NCBI RefSeq assembly: GCF_016908515.1
Contig: NZ_JAFBEA010000003.1
Coordinates: forward strand, 372,001 to 436,000
Origin: Virgibacillus halotolerans
GTDB taxonomy: Bacteria > Bacillota > Bacilli > Bacillales > Amphibacillaceae
Direction of reading: 5' to 3'
DNA: 64,000 bases
Below the pieces are notes generated by a model. It worked only from the letters and a program-made list of their open reading frames with translations. It was not told the DNA's origin and searched no databases. Shown piece after piece: positions 16,588 to 26,022 of the stretch (its first letter is position 1; every line of letters starts with the position of its first letter). Position numbers and translations under genes: made by a program.

Positions 16588-17349
16588 TCAATCTCTATAT
16601 TTGTTTACAACATGGACTCCGCCAGAAGCAGAAATAACACTACCGGTAATCAAATCCGAATCCTCCTGACACAGAAAGCTGATAATCCGTGCAATATCTT
16701 CCCCTGTTCCAGGGCGTCCGATTGGTGTCTTTCCATCGTGTATGTCTCTTACTAGTTGAATTTCCTTTTCCTTCATTTCTCCGATGATATCTCCCGGGGA
16801 AACCATATTAGCGGTAATACCATGTTCCGCTTCTTCAATGGCGATTGTTTTTGTTAAAGAAACCAACCCAACCTTTGCGGCACTGAACGCGGAACGATAC
16901 ATCCAACCAGGTGCCTGTTCTGCGTCTTGAAAACCATAGGTAATAATCCTGCCAAATTGTTGATTCCGCATGATGGGAAGGACTAATTTGGCGAAGCGGA
17001 ATACAGCATTTAAATTACCGCTGATCATCTTATCCCATTCGCTTTCCTCATAATCTGCTAGTTTTTTGCGGGCCGCTATGTAAGGTCCAGCGTTATTAAT
17101 AAGGTAATCAATCCGGCCGAAGTGTTCCATTGCCTGATCAACAACCTGTAAGATATCTTCCTTTTTGGTAATGTCTCCTTGTACAAAGTGCAGACGTTCC
17201 TTGTATTGTTTCCATTCTTCCTTTAATTGCTCCACTCTTTCAGAATCACTTCGATAATTAACGGTGACAGTGCAGCCGTTTTGCAGAAACTCCTCTGTCA
17301 CCTTTTTACCAAGTCCTTTATGTCCGGCGGTGATTACTGCATGTCTCAT
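16588..17349 (-). CDS. Short-chain dehydrogenase/reductase paired with folE
   Basis: A 253-residue SDR. The NAD(P)-binding loop is TAGHKGLGKKV (about 7-17), then VNYRSDSE after strand 2, which suggests NADPH preference, and NNAGPYIA near 82-89. The position of the catalytic Tyr in YxxxK reads FSAAK (AFSAAKVGL), so Phe replaces Tyr while the Lys is kept; a Tyr lies four residues earlier (MYRSAF). Pairing with folE suggests a pteridine reductase of the FolM/PTR1 type, which is inference. ATG 17349 is chosen; GTG 17358 is an alternative with a better-spaced GGAAGG. Confidence 0.78.
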   Translation of the reverse strand: MRHAVITAGHKGLGKKVTEEFLQNGCTVTVNYRSDSERVEQLKEEWKQYKERLHFVQGDITKKEDILQVVDQAMEHFGRIDYLINNAGPYIAARKKLADYEESEWDKMISGNLNAVFRFAKLVLPIMRNQQFGRIITYGFQDAEQAPGWMYRSAFSAAKVGLVSLTKTIAIEEAEHGITANMVSPGDIIGEMKEKEIQLVRDIHDGKTPIGRPGTGEDIARIISFLCQEDSDLITGSVISASGGVHVVNKYRD

Positions 17350-17419
17350 CTTTATCACTTTTCCTTCCAATCATGATAATGGGTCATCCGGTTCACCGTG
17401 AAGGTAATCATTTTCCAAT

Positions 17420-18058
17420 TTACTTATGGAGCAATGATAAAAGCTCCATCCGTTTACTCGGGTCATTTGCGAATAGCCCTTTAACTGCTTGTGTCGTGGT
17501 TGAGGAATCTGTCTTACGAACGCCTCTACCGCACATGCACATGTGCTTGGCTTCAATGACGGTCATGACCCCTTGCGGATGAAGAATTTCTTCCATAGCA
17601 TTCGTGATTTGATTGGTTAATCGTTCCTGTACTTGAAAGCGCCGTGCGTATCCATCGACGACCCGGGCTATTTTGGATAGACCAGTTACTTTCCCGTCTG
17701 GGATATAACCAACATGTGCCACACCAAAAAATGGGGCGAAATGATGTTCACACATGGAGTAAAACTCAATATCCTGTACAAGCACTAAGTCGTTATGTTT
17801 TACATCAAAAACTTTTTCCAAGTGGACTTTAGGGTCTTCCTTATATCCTTCTGTATATTCGAGAAACGCCTTCAATACACGGGCTGGTGTTTCTTCCAGC
17901 CCTTCTCTGTCAGGATCATCCCCGCATAGCTCAATCAAATCTCTAAGCGCACCCATCACATGCTGTGATTGATCTATCTTCTTATCTATATCCGTTGCAT
18001 TTTCTCCGAATAGGCTCCGGAACTGTTGAGAAATTAATGTACTCTCATTTACCGACAT
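17420..18058 (-). CDS. folE: GTP cyclohydrolase I
   Basis: A 212-residue enzyme making 7,8-dihydroneopterin triphosphate from GTP, the first step of folate and possibly queuosine synthesis. Motifs are [19 protein letters not shown] (Cys and His zinc ligands, about 102-120), [20 protein letters not shown] and the C-terminal [11 protein letters not shown] with the second zinc Cys (about 171-181). The N-terminal 30 residues are a variable extension. GTGAGG precedes ATG 18058. The SDR gene follows 70 bases later in the same direction and shares its terminator. Confidence 0.95.
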   Translation of the reverse strand: MSVNESTLISQQFRSLFGENATDIDKKIDQSQHVMGALRDLIELCGDDPDREGLEETPARVLKAFLEYTEGYKEDPKVHLEKVFDVKHNDLVLVQDIEFYSMCEHHFAPFFGVAHVGYIPDGKVTGLSKIARVVDGYARRFQVQERLTNQITNAMEEILHPQGVMTVIEAKHMCMCGRGVRKTDSSTTTQAVKGLFANDPSKRMELLSLLHK

Positions 18059-18174
18059 TTATAATTACCTCACTTTTATATAAAACAGCTTTATTTAACT
18101 TAATGTTATAAGATTAATACCTATATAGAATAGAACAATTCTTCCATTATAGTCAATGAAATAGATTGTGGGGA

Positions 18175-18191
18175 ATGGGGACTGTCCCCAT
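18175..18191. repeat. GGGGACTGTCCCC palindrome before proS
   Basis: ATGGGGACTGTCCCCAT is a near-perfect palindrome with 8-bp arms around a central T. The same GGGGACNGTCCCC word forms the base of the terminator after proS. Confidence 0.6.
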
Positions 18192-18199
18192 TTAAAACC

Positions 18200-18228
18200 T
18201 TGACTTTACGTGTATATCCATATATATT
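18200..18228 (+). promoter_or_regulatory. Candidate promoter of the proS T-box transcript
   Basis: TTGACT (18200-18205) and TATATT (18223-18228) are 17 bp apart. A TATAAT at 18262-18267 without a clear -35 is a second possibility closer to the leader. Confidence 0.5.
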
Positions 18229-18281
18229 TAACATGATATAGGAAACAATGATGAGGATTAGTATAATTTGATTTGTCTTTT

Positions 18282-18483
18282 AAAGAGAGGAAATGTGTGG
18301 TGCGAGTTTCCAAGGACGCAAATTAGAACCTGCCTTCTGAGTTCGCCGTCGGATAAGCATTTATTGCTGTAAGATGTGCGCGGTTCATAACCGTTATCAA
18401 GCTAAGTGTGTGAGGATATATATCCTTGCAAACAAGGGTGGTACCACCAGACCTCGGTCCCTTTTTAGGATGGAGGATTTTTT
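18282..18483 (+). promoter_or_regulatory. T-box riboswitch of proS (proline-responsive)
   Basis: The leader holds the conserved T-box GGGTGGTACCAC (18436-18447), which pairs with the uncharged tRNA acceptor end. A terminator stem follows directly, CCTCGGTCC (18452-18460) with GGATGGAGG (18468-18476) and a run of six T. AAAGAGAGG at 18282-18290 fits the start of stem I. A CCT triplet in AGAACCTGCC near 18330 is a plausible proline specifier codon. Uncharged tRNA-Pro would stabilise the antiterminator and switch on proS. Confidence 0.85.
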
Positions 18484-18582
18484 GCGTTCAAAAAGAAGTT
18501 CGATTAAGATTGCCAGTCCTATGACAATGTCGAACGACCCTACTTGGTGTAGGGCATAATTTATATAAAGAGGTGTTTGAGC

Positions 18583-20022
18583 TTGGCTAAGAAGAATAAG
18601 CAGTTTGTTGAGAAAGTAACAGCCATGGAGGATGACTTCGGACAATGGTACACAGATGTTGTCAAACAGGCGGGGCTTGTGGATTATGGACAAGTGCGCG
18701 GAACGATGATTATCAAGCCATACGGTTATGCCATTTGGGAAAATGTCCGCGATGAGTTGGACAAAAAGTTTAAGGAAACAGGGCATTCTAATGTTGCTTT
18801 CCCATTATTTATACCGGAAAGCCTGTTGCAAAAAGAAAAGGACCATGTGGAAGGATTTGCGCCGGAAGTAGCTTGGGTAACACATGGCGGTGAGGAAAAG
18901 TTGGAGGAACGTATTGCGGTCCGTCCGACCTCAGAAGTGCTATTCTGTGATTATTATTCAAAAAATATTCACTCTTACCGTGATCTGCCAATGCTGTACA
19001 ACCAATGGGGAAACGTTGTGCGCTGGGAGAAAACAACGCGTCCATTCTTGCGTTCGTCAGAATTCCATTGGCAGGAAGGACATACAGCGCATGCGACAGA
19101 TCAAGATGCGGCAGAAGAAACGGAGCGCATGTTAGGAATTTACGCTGATGTCGTGGAAAAGTATTTAGCTATCCCGGTGCTACGTGGTAAAAAGACAAAC
19201 AAAGAGAAGTTTGCTGGTGCAAAATATACGTTAACGATTGAAGCATTGATGCATGATGGTAAAGCATTGCAATCTGGTACATCCCATCACTTTGGTACTG
19301 GATTTGCGGAAGCATTTGATATTACGTATTTGGATAAAAACGGTAGAAGCCAATTTGTACATCAAACCTCCTGGGGGCTTTCAACACGGATTCTTGGAGC
19401 GTTAATTATGGTTCATGGCGATGACCGTGGTTTAGTATTGCCACCTAAAATTGCGCCAACACAAGCGTTGATCCTGCCAATTGCGCAGCATAAAGAAGGC
19501 GTGCTAGACAAGGCATATGAACTGCGTGACCAGTTAAAAGAAATTGTGCGTGTAGATATTGACGCAAGCGATAAAACACCGGGCTGGAAGTTTAATGAGG
19601 CAGAGATGAAAGGTATACCTGTTAGAATTGAGCTAGGCCCTAAGGATATTGAAAAGGATCAAGTAGTTCTTGTCCGTCGCGATACGGGAGAAAAAGAATT
19701 TGTAGCATTTGCAGATCTAGAGGTTCGTTTGACTGCATTACTAGAGGAAGTACAACAAAATCTATTTGATAAAGCTGTGGCCGATCGTGCAGAGAAGATC
19801 TCCGTTGCAACCACGATGGAGGAATTCAAACAAACGCTTGATGAAACCACTGGATTCATTAAAGCCATGTGGTGTGGCGATGTAGCTTGCGAAGAAAAGA
19901 TTAAAGAAGAAACCGGGGCAACATCTCGTTGTATCCCTTTTGAACAAGAAAAAGTCGCAGATACATGTGTATGCTGTGGAAAAGAAGCAAAAGAAATGGT
20001 TTATTGGGCAAAAGCATATTAA
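18583..20022 (+). CDS. proS: Prolyl-tRNA synthetase, archaeal/eukaryotic-type short form
   Basis: A 479-residue class II synthetase charging tRNA-Pro. Motif 2 is seen as [23 protein letters not shown] and motif 3 as [24 protein letters not shown]. It lacks the INS editing domain of the long bacterial ProRS and carries the C-terminal zinc-binding region (CGDVACEEK and CVCCGKEA) and the terminal MVYWAKAY typical of the archaeal-type form. Some Bacillaceae carry this as a second, T-box-controlled ProRS. I chose TTG 18583, seven bases after AAAGAGGTG; the TTG at 18577 is too close to it. Confidence 0.95.
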   Translation: MAKKNKQFVEKVTAMEDDFGQWYTDVVKQAGLVDYGQVRGTMIIKPYGYAIWENVRDELDKKFKETGHSNVAFPLFIPESLLQKEKDHVEGFAPEVAWVTHGGEEKLEERIAVRPTSEVLFCDYYSKNIHSYRDLPMLYNQWGNVVRWEKTTRPFLRSSEFHWQEGHTAHATDQDAAEETERMLGIYADVVEKYLAIPVLRGKKTNKEKFAGAKYTLTIEALMHDGKALQSGTSHHFGTGFAEAFDITYLDKNGRSQFVHQTSWGLSTRILGALIMVHGDDRGLVLPPKIAPTQALILPIAQHKEGVLDKAYELRDQLKEIVRVDIDASDKTPGWKFNEAEMKGIPVRIELGPKDIEKDQVVLVRRDTGEKEFVAFADLEVRLTALLEEVQQNLFDKAVADRAEKISVATTMEEFKQTLDETTGFIKAMWCGDVACEEKIKEETGATSRCIPFEQEKVADTCVCCGKEAKEMVYWAKAY

Positions 20023-20028
20023 TTTTTT

Positions 20029-20086
20029 GGGGACAGTCCCCCGCCACGCTAAAGTGCTAACGTGGTGGGAGACTGTCCCCTTTTTT
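20029..20086 (+). terminator. Long rho-independent terminator after proS
   Basis: A roughly 20-bp stem with few mismatches joins 20029-20048 and 20061-20080, starting GGGGACAGTC and ending GACTGTCCCC, then TTTTTT. It is unusually long and GC-rich for this genome and shares its base with the palindrome at 18175. Confidence 0.85.
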
Positions 20087-20180
20087 GATCTTTTTATAAA
20101 AAGGTATTGCTTTTACTAGTGATACTATGGTATAAATATACATATTATATTATAAATATGCATCACTGATGGAGGACCTT

Positions 20181-21341
20181 ATGAAAAGTTTATTAAATAA
20201 AGAAATAGAAGATATCCGACAACAATTATGGAATATGAGTGATCATCTATATGGAAATCCAGAGCTTGGTGACCAGGAGTTCAGGTCAATGGAGCTACTT
20301 GTTGATTTTTTGAAAAAACATCATTTCAATGTGGAAACAGGAATAGTAAATCGGCCAACTGCTTTTAAAGCGGAATTTAAATCCGGAAAACCGGGACCTA
20401 CGATTGCATATTTAGCAGAATATGATGCACTGCCAGGTGTCGGTCATGGATGTGGACATAATATGATTGGAACAATGAGTGTTGGCGCTGGAGTGGCACT
20501 TAGTAAACTAGTAAATGAACTTGGTGGGACTGTTGTCGTTTTAGGCACACCTGCAGAGGAAACGAACGGCGCGAAAGTACCGATGAGTGAAGCTGGAACC
20601 TTTGACGATGTGGATGTTGCCATGATTCTGCACCCCGGGGATCAGTCTTATGAAAGTGGTGATTCACTTGCAATGGATGCCATACAATTTTCCTACGCAG
20701 GTAAATCATCGCATGCAGCAGCATCACCGGAAAAAGGAATTAATGCACTGGATAGTGTGATTCAACTATTTAATGGCATCAATGCGCTAAGGGAACATTT
20801 GCCAACAGATGTAAGAATTCATGGTGTCATTCCTGAAGGTGGACAGGCAGCAAATGTTGTTCCAGATAAAGCAGTTGCCCAATTTTATGTTCGAGCGAAA
20901 GAACGCAGCTATTTAAACGAAGTCGTTGAAAAGGTGAAAAACATTGCGAATGGTGCAGCACTGATGACAGGTGCAACGCTTGAAATATCAAATTATGAAT
21001 TGAGCTATGATGATATGGTGACAAATAACGCATTATCACAAGCCTTTACAACCAACTTAAAAGCAACGAGCGCACATACCGTTCATCCGAAAAAGCTTAG
21101 CTATGGATCGATTGATATGGGAAATGTCAGTCAGGTGGTACCTGCCATTCATCCGTATATTGGTTTAAATGAACCAGGATTGATCGCCCATACAACAGAA
21201 TTTGCGGATAAGACAATTACGGAGGAAGGTCATCAGGTTCTCGCCAACGGTGCATTGGCATTAGCGAAAACAGGGTATGATGTATTAACTAATTCAGACC
21301 TACTCAAAGAGATTCAAACGGAATTTAATCATTCCAAGTGA
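20181..21341 (+). CDS. M20 family amidohydrolase/aminoacylase
   Basis: A 386-residue zinc-type amidohydrolase of the AbgB/aminoacylase branch. Metal ligands are visible in GHGCGHNM (about 94-101), the catalytic Glu in PAEETNGAK (about 126-134), the lid domain His in GKSSHAAASPEKGINA (about 177-192) and the terminal His in GLIAHTTEF. It would hydrolyse an N-acylated or dipeptide-like substrate in the cytoplasm. ATG 20181 follows TGGAGG; ATG 20169 overlaps that site. It heads an operon with an amino-acid ABC importer, an arrangement recalling B. subtilis yxeMNOP, so the importer probably brings in its substrate. Confidence 0.87.
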   Translation: MKSLLNKEIEDIRQQLWNMSDHLYGNPELGDQEFRSMELLVDFLKKHHFNVETGIVNRPTAFKAEFKSGKPGPTIAYLAEYDALPGVGHGCGHNMIGTMSVGAGVALSKLVNELGGTVVVLGTPAEETNGAKVPMSEAGTFDDVDVAMILHPGDQSYESGDSLAMDAIQFSYAGKSSHAAASPEKGINALDSVIQLFNGINALREHLPTDVRIHGVIPEGGQAANVVPDKAVAQFYVRAKERSYLNEVVEKVKNIANGAALMTGATLEISNYELSYDDMVTNNALSQAFTTNLKATSAHTVHPKKLSYGSIDMGNVSQVVPAIHPYIGLNEPGLIAHTTEFADKTITEEGHQVLANGALALAKTGYDVLTNSDLLKEIQTEFNHSK

Positions 21342-21370
21342 TTTTATTAAAATATGAAGGAGATAACATC

Positions 21371-22153
21371 ATGAAATTTTCATTCAGCAAAGTCATTGTT
21401 TTTATATTATTAATAACTGTTCTTGCAGCTTGTGGAGAAAGTAAAGCTGACACAGCGTCCGATGATTCTAAAGCGAAAGATAAAAAGGTATTGAAAATGG
21501 CTACTTCTGCAGATTTCCCGCCCTTTGAATCACGGGACACAAAAGGTGAATTTGAAGGATTTGATATTGAGCTGGGGCAACTTGTTGCAGCAGAATTAGG
21601 TTATGAATTAGAAATTGAGGATATGAAATTCGATGGTTTGATTGGCGCTCTGCAAGCAAACCGGGTCGATATCGTCATGTCTGGCATGAGTGCAACGGAT
21701 AAACGGAAAAAGAATGTGGATTTTTCCGATGCATACCACCGTTCGGGAGAAATGTTCATCATGAAAGATGATACGAAAATCAAAGACTTAGAAAGCTTAA
21801 AAGGAAAAACAGTGGGCGTGCAGCTGGGAACGATTCAAGAAGAGGGAGCAGATAAATTAAGTAAGGAATATGGATTTGAAGTGAAGAAGATTGATGATGC
21901 CGGTATTATCATCCAAGAGTTAAACTCCAACCGAATTGATGTTGGTTATATGGATAAGACGGTTGCGGATGGCTTTATCAAGGAACAGGGATTGATTGGC
22001 TTCGATGATCCGACAACAAGTTCACCGGGAATGGGTATTGCTTTTCCTAAGGGAAGCGAATTAGTCGACGATGTAAATAAAGTAATCAAGGAATTAGAAG
22101 AGAACGGCAAAATAGATGAATTACAAAATAAATGGCTATCAGATATGGAATAA
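21371..22153 (+). CDS. Amino-acid ABC importer, substrate-binding lipoprotein
   Basis: A 260-residue family 3 solute-binding protein. The lipobox VLAAC anchors it at about Cys 20. The domain starts KKVLKMATSADFPPFESRD with the ligand-site GLIGALQANRVDIVMSGMSATDKRKKNVDFSDAY, the usual polar amino-acid binding signature. The ligand is not predictable. ATG 21371 follows AAGGAG. It overlaps nothing and lies 29 bases after the amidohydrolase gene in the same operon. Confidence 0.88.
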   Translation: MKFSFSKVIVFILLITVLAACGESKADTASDDSKAKDKKVLKMATSADFPPFESRDTKGEFEGFDIELGQLVAAELGYELEIEDMKFDGLIGALQANRVDIVMSGMSATDKRKKNVDFSDAYHRSGEMFIMKDDTKIKDLESLKGKTVGVQLGTIQEEGADKLSKEYGFEVKKIDDAGIIIQELNSNRIDVGYMDKTVADGFIKEQGLIGFDDPTTSSPGMGIAFPKGSELVDDVNKVIKELEENGKIDELQNKWLSDME

Positions 22154-22184
22154 AATTGCAGCTAGAGAGGCGAGGTGTTAGGGC

Positions 22185-22844
22185 ATGAATTTGGATTTTA
22201 GCCAAATGGTGCCTTATATTCCTTTTATGCTTGAGGGAATATGGGTTACATTAAAATTTGTAAGTATGTCTATTTTGGTAGGATTTATTCTAGGAACAAT
22301 TTTAGCATTATGTAAAATTACAAAGCTTCCCATATTAAAGGGGTTAGCTGATATATATACATCGATTTTTCGTGGTACACCATTAATCCTTCAATTAATG
22401 ATTTTTTACTTTGCAGTTCCACAATTATCCGGGTATGATACATCCCCATTTTTATCAGCAATTTTAGCTTTTGGCCTTAATTCAGCCGCTTATGTTTCAG
22501 AAATCATTCGAGCAGGTATTTTAGCAGTAGATAAAGGACAAACAGAAGCAGCAGAAGCACTTGGTGTTCCATACAAACCAATGATGATAAATATTATTCT
22601 GCCACAAGCTTTTAAAAACATATTGCCAGCATTAATGAATGAGTTTATTACATTAACAAAGGAATCAGCAATCGTATCTGTGATTGGCTATTTGGATATC
22701 ATGCGTCGGGCACAAATTGTTGGTGCAGATATCTATCGAAACTTTGAACCATTATTATTTGCGGGGGTCATTTATTGGATAATGGTTTACCTGCTTACAC
22801 AGCTTGGGAAGTTAGTAGAACGGAGGCTTCGTCACAGTGATTAA
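22185..22844 (+). CDS. Amino-acid ABC importer, permease
   Basis: A 219-residue HisM/GlnP-type permease with about five membrane segments. [21 protein letters not shown] and the EAA loop [40 protein letters not shown] are diagnostic. It probably works as a homodimer with the ATPase encoded next. Its stop overlaps the start of that gene by 8 bases. Confidence 0.9.
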   Translation: MNLDFSQMVPYIPFMLEGIWVTLKFVSMSILVGFILGTILALCKITKLPILKGLADIYTSIFRGTPLILQLMIFYFAVPQLSGYDTSPFLSAILAFGLNSAAYVSEIIRAGILAVDKGQTEAAEALGVPYKPMMINIILPQAFKNILPALMNEFITLTKESAIVSVIGYLDIMRRAQIVGADIYRNFEPLLFAGVIYWIMVYLLTQLGKLVERRLRHSD

Positions 22845-23559
22845 AGCGACTAATATTACAAAAGTATTTGGGGAAAACACCGTATTAAAAAATATTTCTG
22901 CCTCTGTGAAACAGGGTGAGGTAGTGGCGGTGATTGGACCTTCGGGGTCTGGGAAATCGACATTTCTTCGCTGTTTAAATTTATTGGAGCAACCTACAAC
23001 TGGTGAAATTTTCATGAATGAACAGGAAATTACGAAGGAAAAGACAAATAAATTAGAAGTTCGAAAACACATCGGTATGGTATTTCAGCATTTTCATTTG
23101 TTTCCGCATATGACTGTTTTGGAAAATGTTACTTATGCACCAATAAAAGTGAAAGGACTTTCGAAAGAAGAAGCAAAAAAACTTGCGAAACAGTTATTGG
23201 CAAAGGTTGGGTTAACAGATAAATTGGATGCCTATCCCAACCGGTTATCAGGTGGACAGAAACAACGTGTGGCGATTGCACGTGCGCTATCAATGGAGCC
23301 TGAGATTATGTTATTCGATGAGCCAACATCTGCGCTTGATCCGGAGATGGTAAAAGAAGTATTGGATGTCATGAAAGATCTTGCACATACGGGTATGACG
23401 ATGGTTGTTGTAACACATGAAATGAATTTTGCTAAAGAAGTAGCTGACCGGGTACTGTTCTTAGATGATGGCGTGCTAGTGGAGGGAGGGGAGCCTGAAT
23501 CCTTTTTTAATCAACCACAAACGGAAAGGGCACAAGACTTCTTAGCAAAGATATTGTAA
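22837..23559 (+). CDS. Amino-acid ABC importer, ATPase (GTG start)
   Basis: A 240-residue ATPase of the GlnQ/HisP family: Walker [10 protein letters not shown] (about 32-40), Q-loop [17 protein letters not shown], signature [16 protein letters not shown] (about 135-150), Walker [17 protein letters not shown] and switch His VVTHEM. The GTG start lies inside the permease gene, indicating coupling. It ends the operon, with a strong terminator six bases later. Confidence 0.93.
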   Translation: MIKATNITKVFGENTVLKNISASVKQGEVVAVIGPSGSGKSTFLRCLNLLEQPTTGEIFMNEQEITKEKTNKLEVRKHIGMVFQHFHLFPHMTVLENVTYAPIKVKGLSKEEAKKLAKQLLAKVGLTDKLDAYPNRLSGGQKQRVAIARALSMEPEIMLFDEPTSALDPEMVKEVLDVMKDLAHTGMTMVVVTHEMNFAKEVADRVLFLDDGVLVEGGEPESFFNQPQTERAQDFLAKIL

Positions 23560-23565
23560 TAATTT

Positions 23566-23603
23566 AAGACACGCCATGCGTCTATGCATGGCGTGTCTTA
23601 TTA
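23566..23603. terminator. Bidirectional terminator
   Basis: A perfect 14-bp stem, AAGACACGCCATGC (23566-23579) with its complement at 23586-23599, lies between convergent genes (ABC ATPase and glutathione peroxidase). Confidence 0.85.
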
Positions 23604-23648
23604 TTGCAGTTTGGCGAGTAATAATACTCCACTGAATGAAGTTTCACT

Positions 23649-24128
23649 TTATGCCTTCAAGGCTTTTTCTATATCTTTTTCAATGCTTTCCGGCTTTGTT
23701 TGCGGAGCGAACCTGTCAATTACTTCACCATTTTTATCAATTAAAAACTTCGTAAAGTTCCACTTAATTTGTTTCGTGATCATTCCTTTTGCTTCCTGGG
23801 TTAAATAAACAAAGAGCGGGTGTGCTTCCTCTCCTTTTACGTCTACTTTACTGAACATTTGAAAGGAAACCCCATAGTTTCGCTGGCAAAAATGAGAAAT
23901 TTCCGCGTCTGTACCTGGGTCCTGGTTGTTGAATTGATTGCACGGGAAACCAAGTATTTCAAAACCCTGATCTTCATACGTTTCAAATAGTTTTTGCAAA
24001 CCTTCGAATTGTGGCGTGAATCCACATTCACTTGCTGTATTCACAATTAACAGTACTTTTCCTTTATAGTCTGCCAGCGACTTCTCCTTACCGAGCATCG
24101 TCTTTGCAGAAAAATCATAAACACTCAT
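23649..24128 (-). CDS. Glutathione peroxidase-family thiol peroxidase (BsaA-like)
   Basis: A 159-residue thioredoxin-fold peroxidase. The peroxidatic Cys lies in [11 protein letters not shown] (about 31-41), the second motif [14 protein letters not shown] (about 59-72) carries the resolving-type Cys, and [12 protein letters not shown] (about 122-133) gives the Trp/Asn of the active site. In Gram-positives such enzymes use thioredoxin rather than glutathione. ATG 24128 has an AAAGGAGG; the longer frame is unsupported. Its stop codon falls in a copy of a dispersed repeat that ends GAATGAAGTTTCACTTTA. Confidence 0.9.
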   Translation of the reverse strand: MSVYDFSAKTMLGKEKSLADYKGKVLLIVNTASECGFTPQFEGLQKLFETYEDQGFEILGFPCNQFNNQDPGTDAEISHFCQRNYGVSFQMFSKVDVKGEEAHPLFVYLTQEAKGMITKQIKWNFTKFLIDKNGEVIDRFAPQTKPESIEKDIEKALKA

Positions 24129-24344
24129 GTGAATAAGCCTCCTTTCCCAAAGGATAGCAATCGAAGGGAATGATGTCAAAGGGTACGTATGGAGTATGCG
24201 CGCTTTACAGTTTATAGATTATAACGTTTCATAGAGGTAATATCCAGTATACATCTTGACGATCGTGCTTGAAGATCCCATAATGAATATAGAAATTAGG
24301 CAATTTTTAATATGTATTGAATTTTAAAAGGAGGTGAACAATAT

Positions 24345-24581
24345 ATGGTCACGGAAAGAAATGTTTTATTGGCATACATATTATGGTTTTTCTTAGGGAA
24401 TTTAGGTGTTCACCGTTTTTATACTGGAAGAGTAGGAACTGGTATTGTACAAATTCTGCTTAGTGTAGTCGGTTGGGCAACGGTTTGGCTTTTTATTGGC
24501 TGGTTTTTCCTTGCTGTTCTTTGGTTATGGTTAATTGTTGATATATTCCTGATTCCAGGTATGTGTCGAACACCAAGATAA
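24345..24581 (+). CDS. TM2 domain membrane protein
   Basis: A 78-residue protein with two membrane segments. The TM2-domain signature LWFFLGNLGVHRFYTGRVGTGIVQ is at about 13-36 and WLIVDIFLIPGM ends the domain near 72. Function is unknown. AAAGGAGGTGA is ideally placed before the ATG. It is monocistronic with a shared terminator. Confidence 0.85.
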   Translation: MVTERNVLLAYILWFFLGNLGVHRFYTGRVGTGIVQILLSVVGWATVWLFIGWFFLAVLWLWLIVDIFLIPGMCRTPR

Positions 24582-24584
24582 GTA

Positions 24585-24627
24585 AAAAGCCTCAGGCGAT
24601 GTCTGCTAGACAATTCCTGAGGCTTTT
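24585..24627. terminator. Bidirectional terminator
   Basis: AAAAGCCTCAGG (24585-24596) pairs perfectly with 24616-24627, between the convergent TM2 gene and trhO. Confidence 0.85.
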
Positions 24628-24638
24628 CATACTTATTA

Positions 24639-25610
24639 CTACGCTTCTTGCTTGTTATGTTCGCCTAATAATGCAAGTCTGTGCGCTACTTCTTCGGCAG
24701 ATAAATCATGCTCTTTTACATACATATTACGTGGGCTTGTACGGCATTCGTGTGTACAGCCGCGCAAATATTTGTGTTCATTTTCTTCTGAACAGAGAAT
24801 TTGTTTATTACAATCGGGATCGGCACAGTTTACATAGCGTTCACATGGCTCTCCATCAAAATAATCCACGCCGACAATAACGTGTTCTTTTTGGTTAATT
24901 GGAACGGAAATCCGCTCGTCAAACACGTAGCATTGGCCATCCCATAGATCCCCTTGTACTTCTGGATCTTTACCATAAGTGACGATTCCACCATGCAGCT
25001 GACCCACATCCTCAAAACCCTCTTCTAATAACCATCCAGAGAATTTTTCGCAACGGATGCCGCCAGTACAATAAGTTAGTACGCGTTTTCCATTAATTTG
25101 ATCTTTATTTTCCCGAATCCAGTCCGGTAGGTCGCGAAATGTTTCGATATCTGGACGAATTGCCCCACGGAAATGACCAAGATCGTATTCGTAATCATTA
25201 CGTGCATCAATTACAACGGTCTCCTCATCCTGCATGGCCTCATAAAACTCTTTAGGAGACAAGTGCTTGCCTGTCGTTTGTAAAGGATTAATATCATCTT
25301 CTAAGCGAAGTGTTACCAATTCTTTACGCGGGCGTACATGCATCTTTTTGAAGGCATGACCATCATGTGCATCAATTTTAAATGCCATATCTGAAAAGCG
25401 TGGGTCATCGTGCATCGCTTCCATGTATTTTTCAGTTTGTTCAATGGTTCCAGAAACCGTACCATTGATTCCTTCTTGAGCAACTAAAATTCTGCCCTTT
25501 AATTCCAAATCTTTACAAAACTGAAGATGCTCCATCGCATAGGCTTCAGGATCTTCAATGTGAACATAATTGTAATACAGTAAAACCTGATAATTTGTAC
25601 TGTTTTCCAT
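24639..25610 (-). CDS. trhO: tRNA uridine(34) hydroxylase TrhO (rhodanese family, YceA)
   Basis: A 323-residue enzyme that hydroxylates U34 of tRNA as a first step to 5-(carboxy)methoxyuridine. It has an N-terminal UPF0176-type domain ([24 protein letters not shown]) and a central rhodanese domain with [19 protein letters not shown] and the active Cys in [13 protein letters not shown] (about 179-191). The C-terminus has Cys pairs ([17 protein letters not shown]) suggesting a metal site. ATG 25610 follows AGGTGG. It is monocistronic and divergent from the copper-resistance region. Confidence 0.93.
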   Translation of the reverse strand: MENSTNYQVLLYYNYVHIEDPEAYAMEHLQFCKDLELKGRILVAQEGINGTVSGTIEQTEKYMEAMHDDPRFSDMAFKIDAHDGHAFKKMHVRPRKELVTLRLEDDINPLQTTGKHLSPKEFYEAMQDEETVVIDARNDYEYDLGHFRGAIRPDIETFRDLPDWIRENKDQINGKRVLTYCTGGIRCEKFSGWLLEEGFEDVGQLHGGIVTYGKDPEVQGDLWDGQCYVFDERISVPINQKEHVIVGVDYFDGEPCERYVNCADPDCNKQILCSEENEHKYLRGCTHECRTSPRNMYVKEHDLSAEEVAHRLALLGEHNKQEA

Positions 25611-25864
25611 TAGTGACTACCACCTGTCATTGTATTTGCAAGATACAAATTTCGGTGTCGATATTTGATTTTTTACTCTTGCATAACGGTTATTATACCA
25701 ACGTTTTAATATAATTACAAAAAAAATCTCAGCACGGGACGATTTTAATATTATATAGACTATTCGGTTTACCGCTGGGCATTAGTCGTAAATCCATCTC
25801 TGCATACAGTTTGATTAGTATCGCTACGTTTCGAAACGAGTCACTCTTAAAAGATGTTTATAAT

Positions 25865-25888
25865 TACCGTACAGGGGTATCGTATGGT
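25865..25888 (+). promoter_or_regulatory. Candidate CsoR operator before copB
   Basis: TACCGTACAGGGGTAT (25865-25880) matches the csoR operator of this window (TACAGTAGGGGGGTAT) at 13 of 16 positions, and a possible -10 TATGGT follows at 25883-25888. The remaining 400-base gap (25611-26022) holds the trhO promoter region and, at 25930-25947, a fragment of a dispersed repeat. Confidence 0.5.
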
Positions 25889-26022
25889 ATGGTGAACTTG
25901 GACCTGAGGAAGAAACATTAGAAAATCGCAGTTGTGCTTATACTGATGGTATACATTTGTCGGTGCAAATAATCGATGGTTACAGTTGAAAGTTCACAGC
26001 ATTTGAAAAGGGGATGTTATTG

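Noticed and set aside
25827-25838. CGTTTCGAAACG palindrome before copB as an operator
   Set aside because: It is a single 12-bp palindrome with no second copy near the other metal promoters, while a better CsoR-type site lies nearby.
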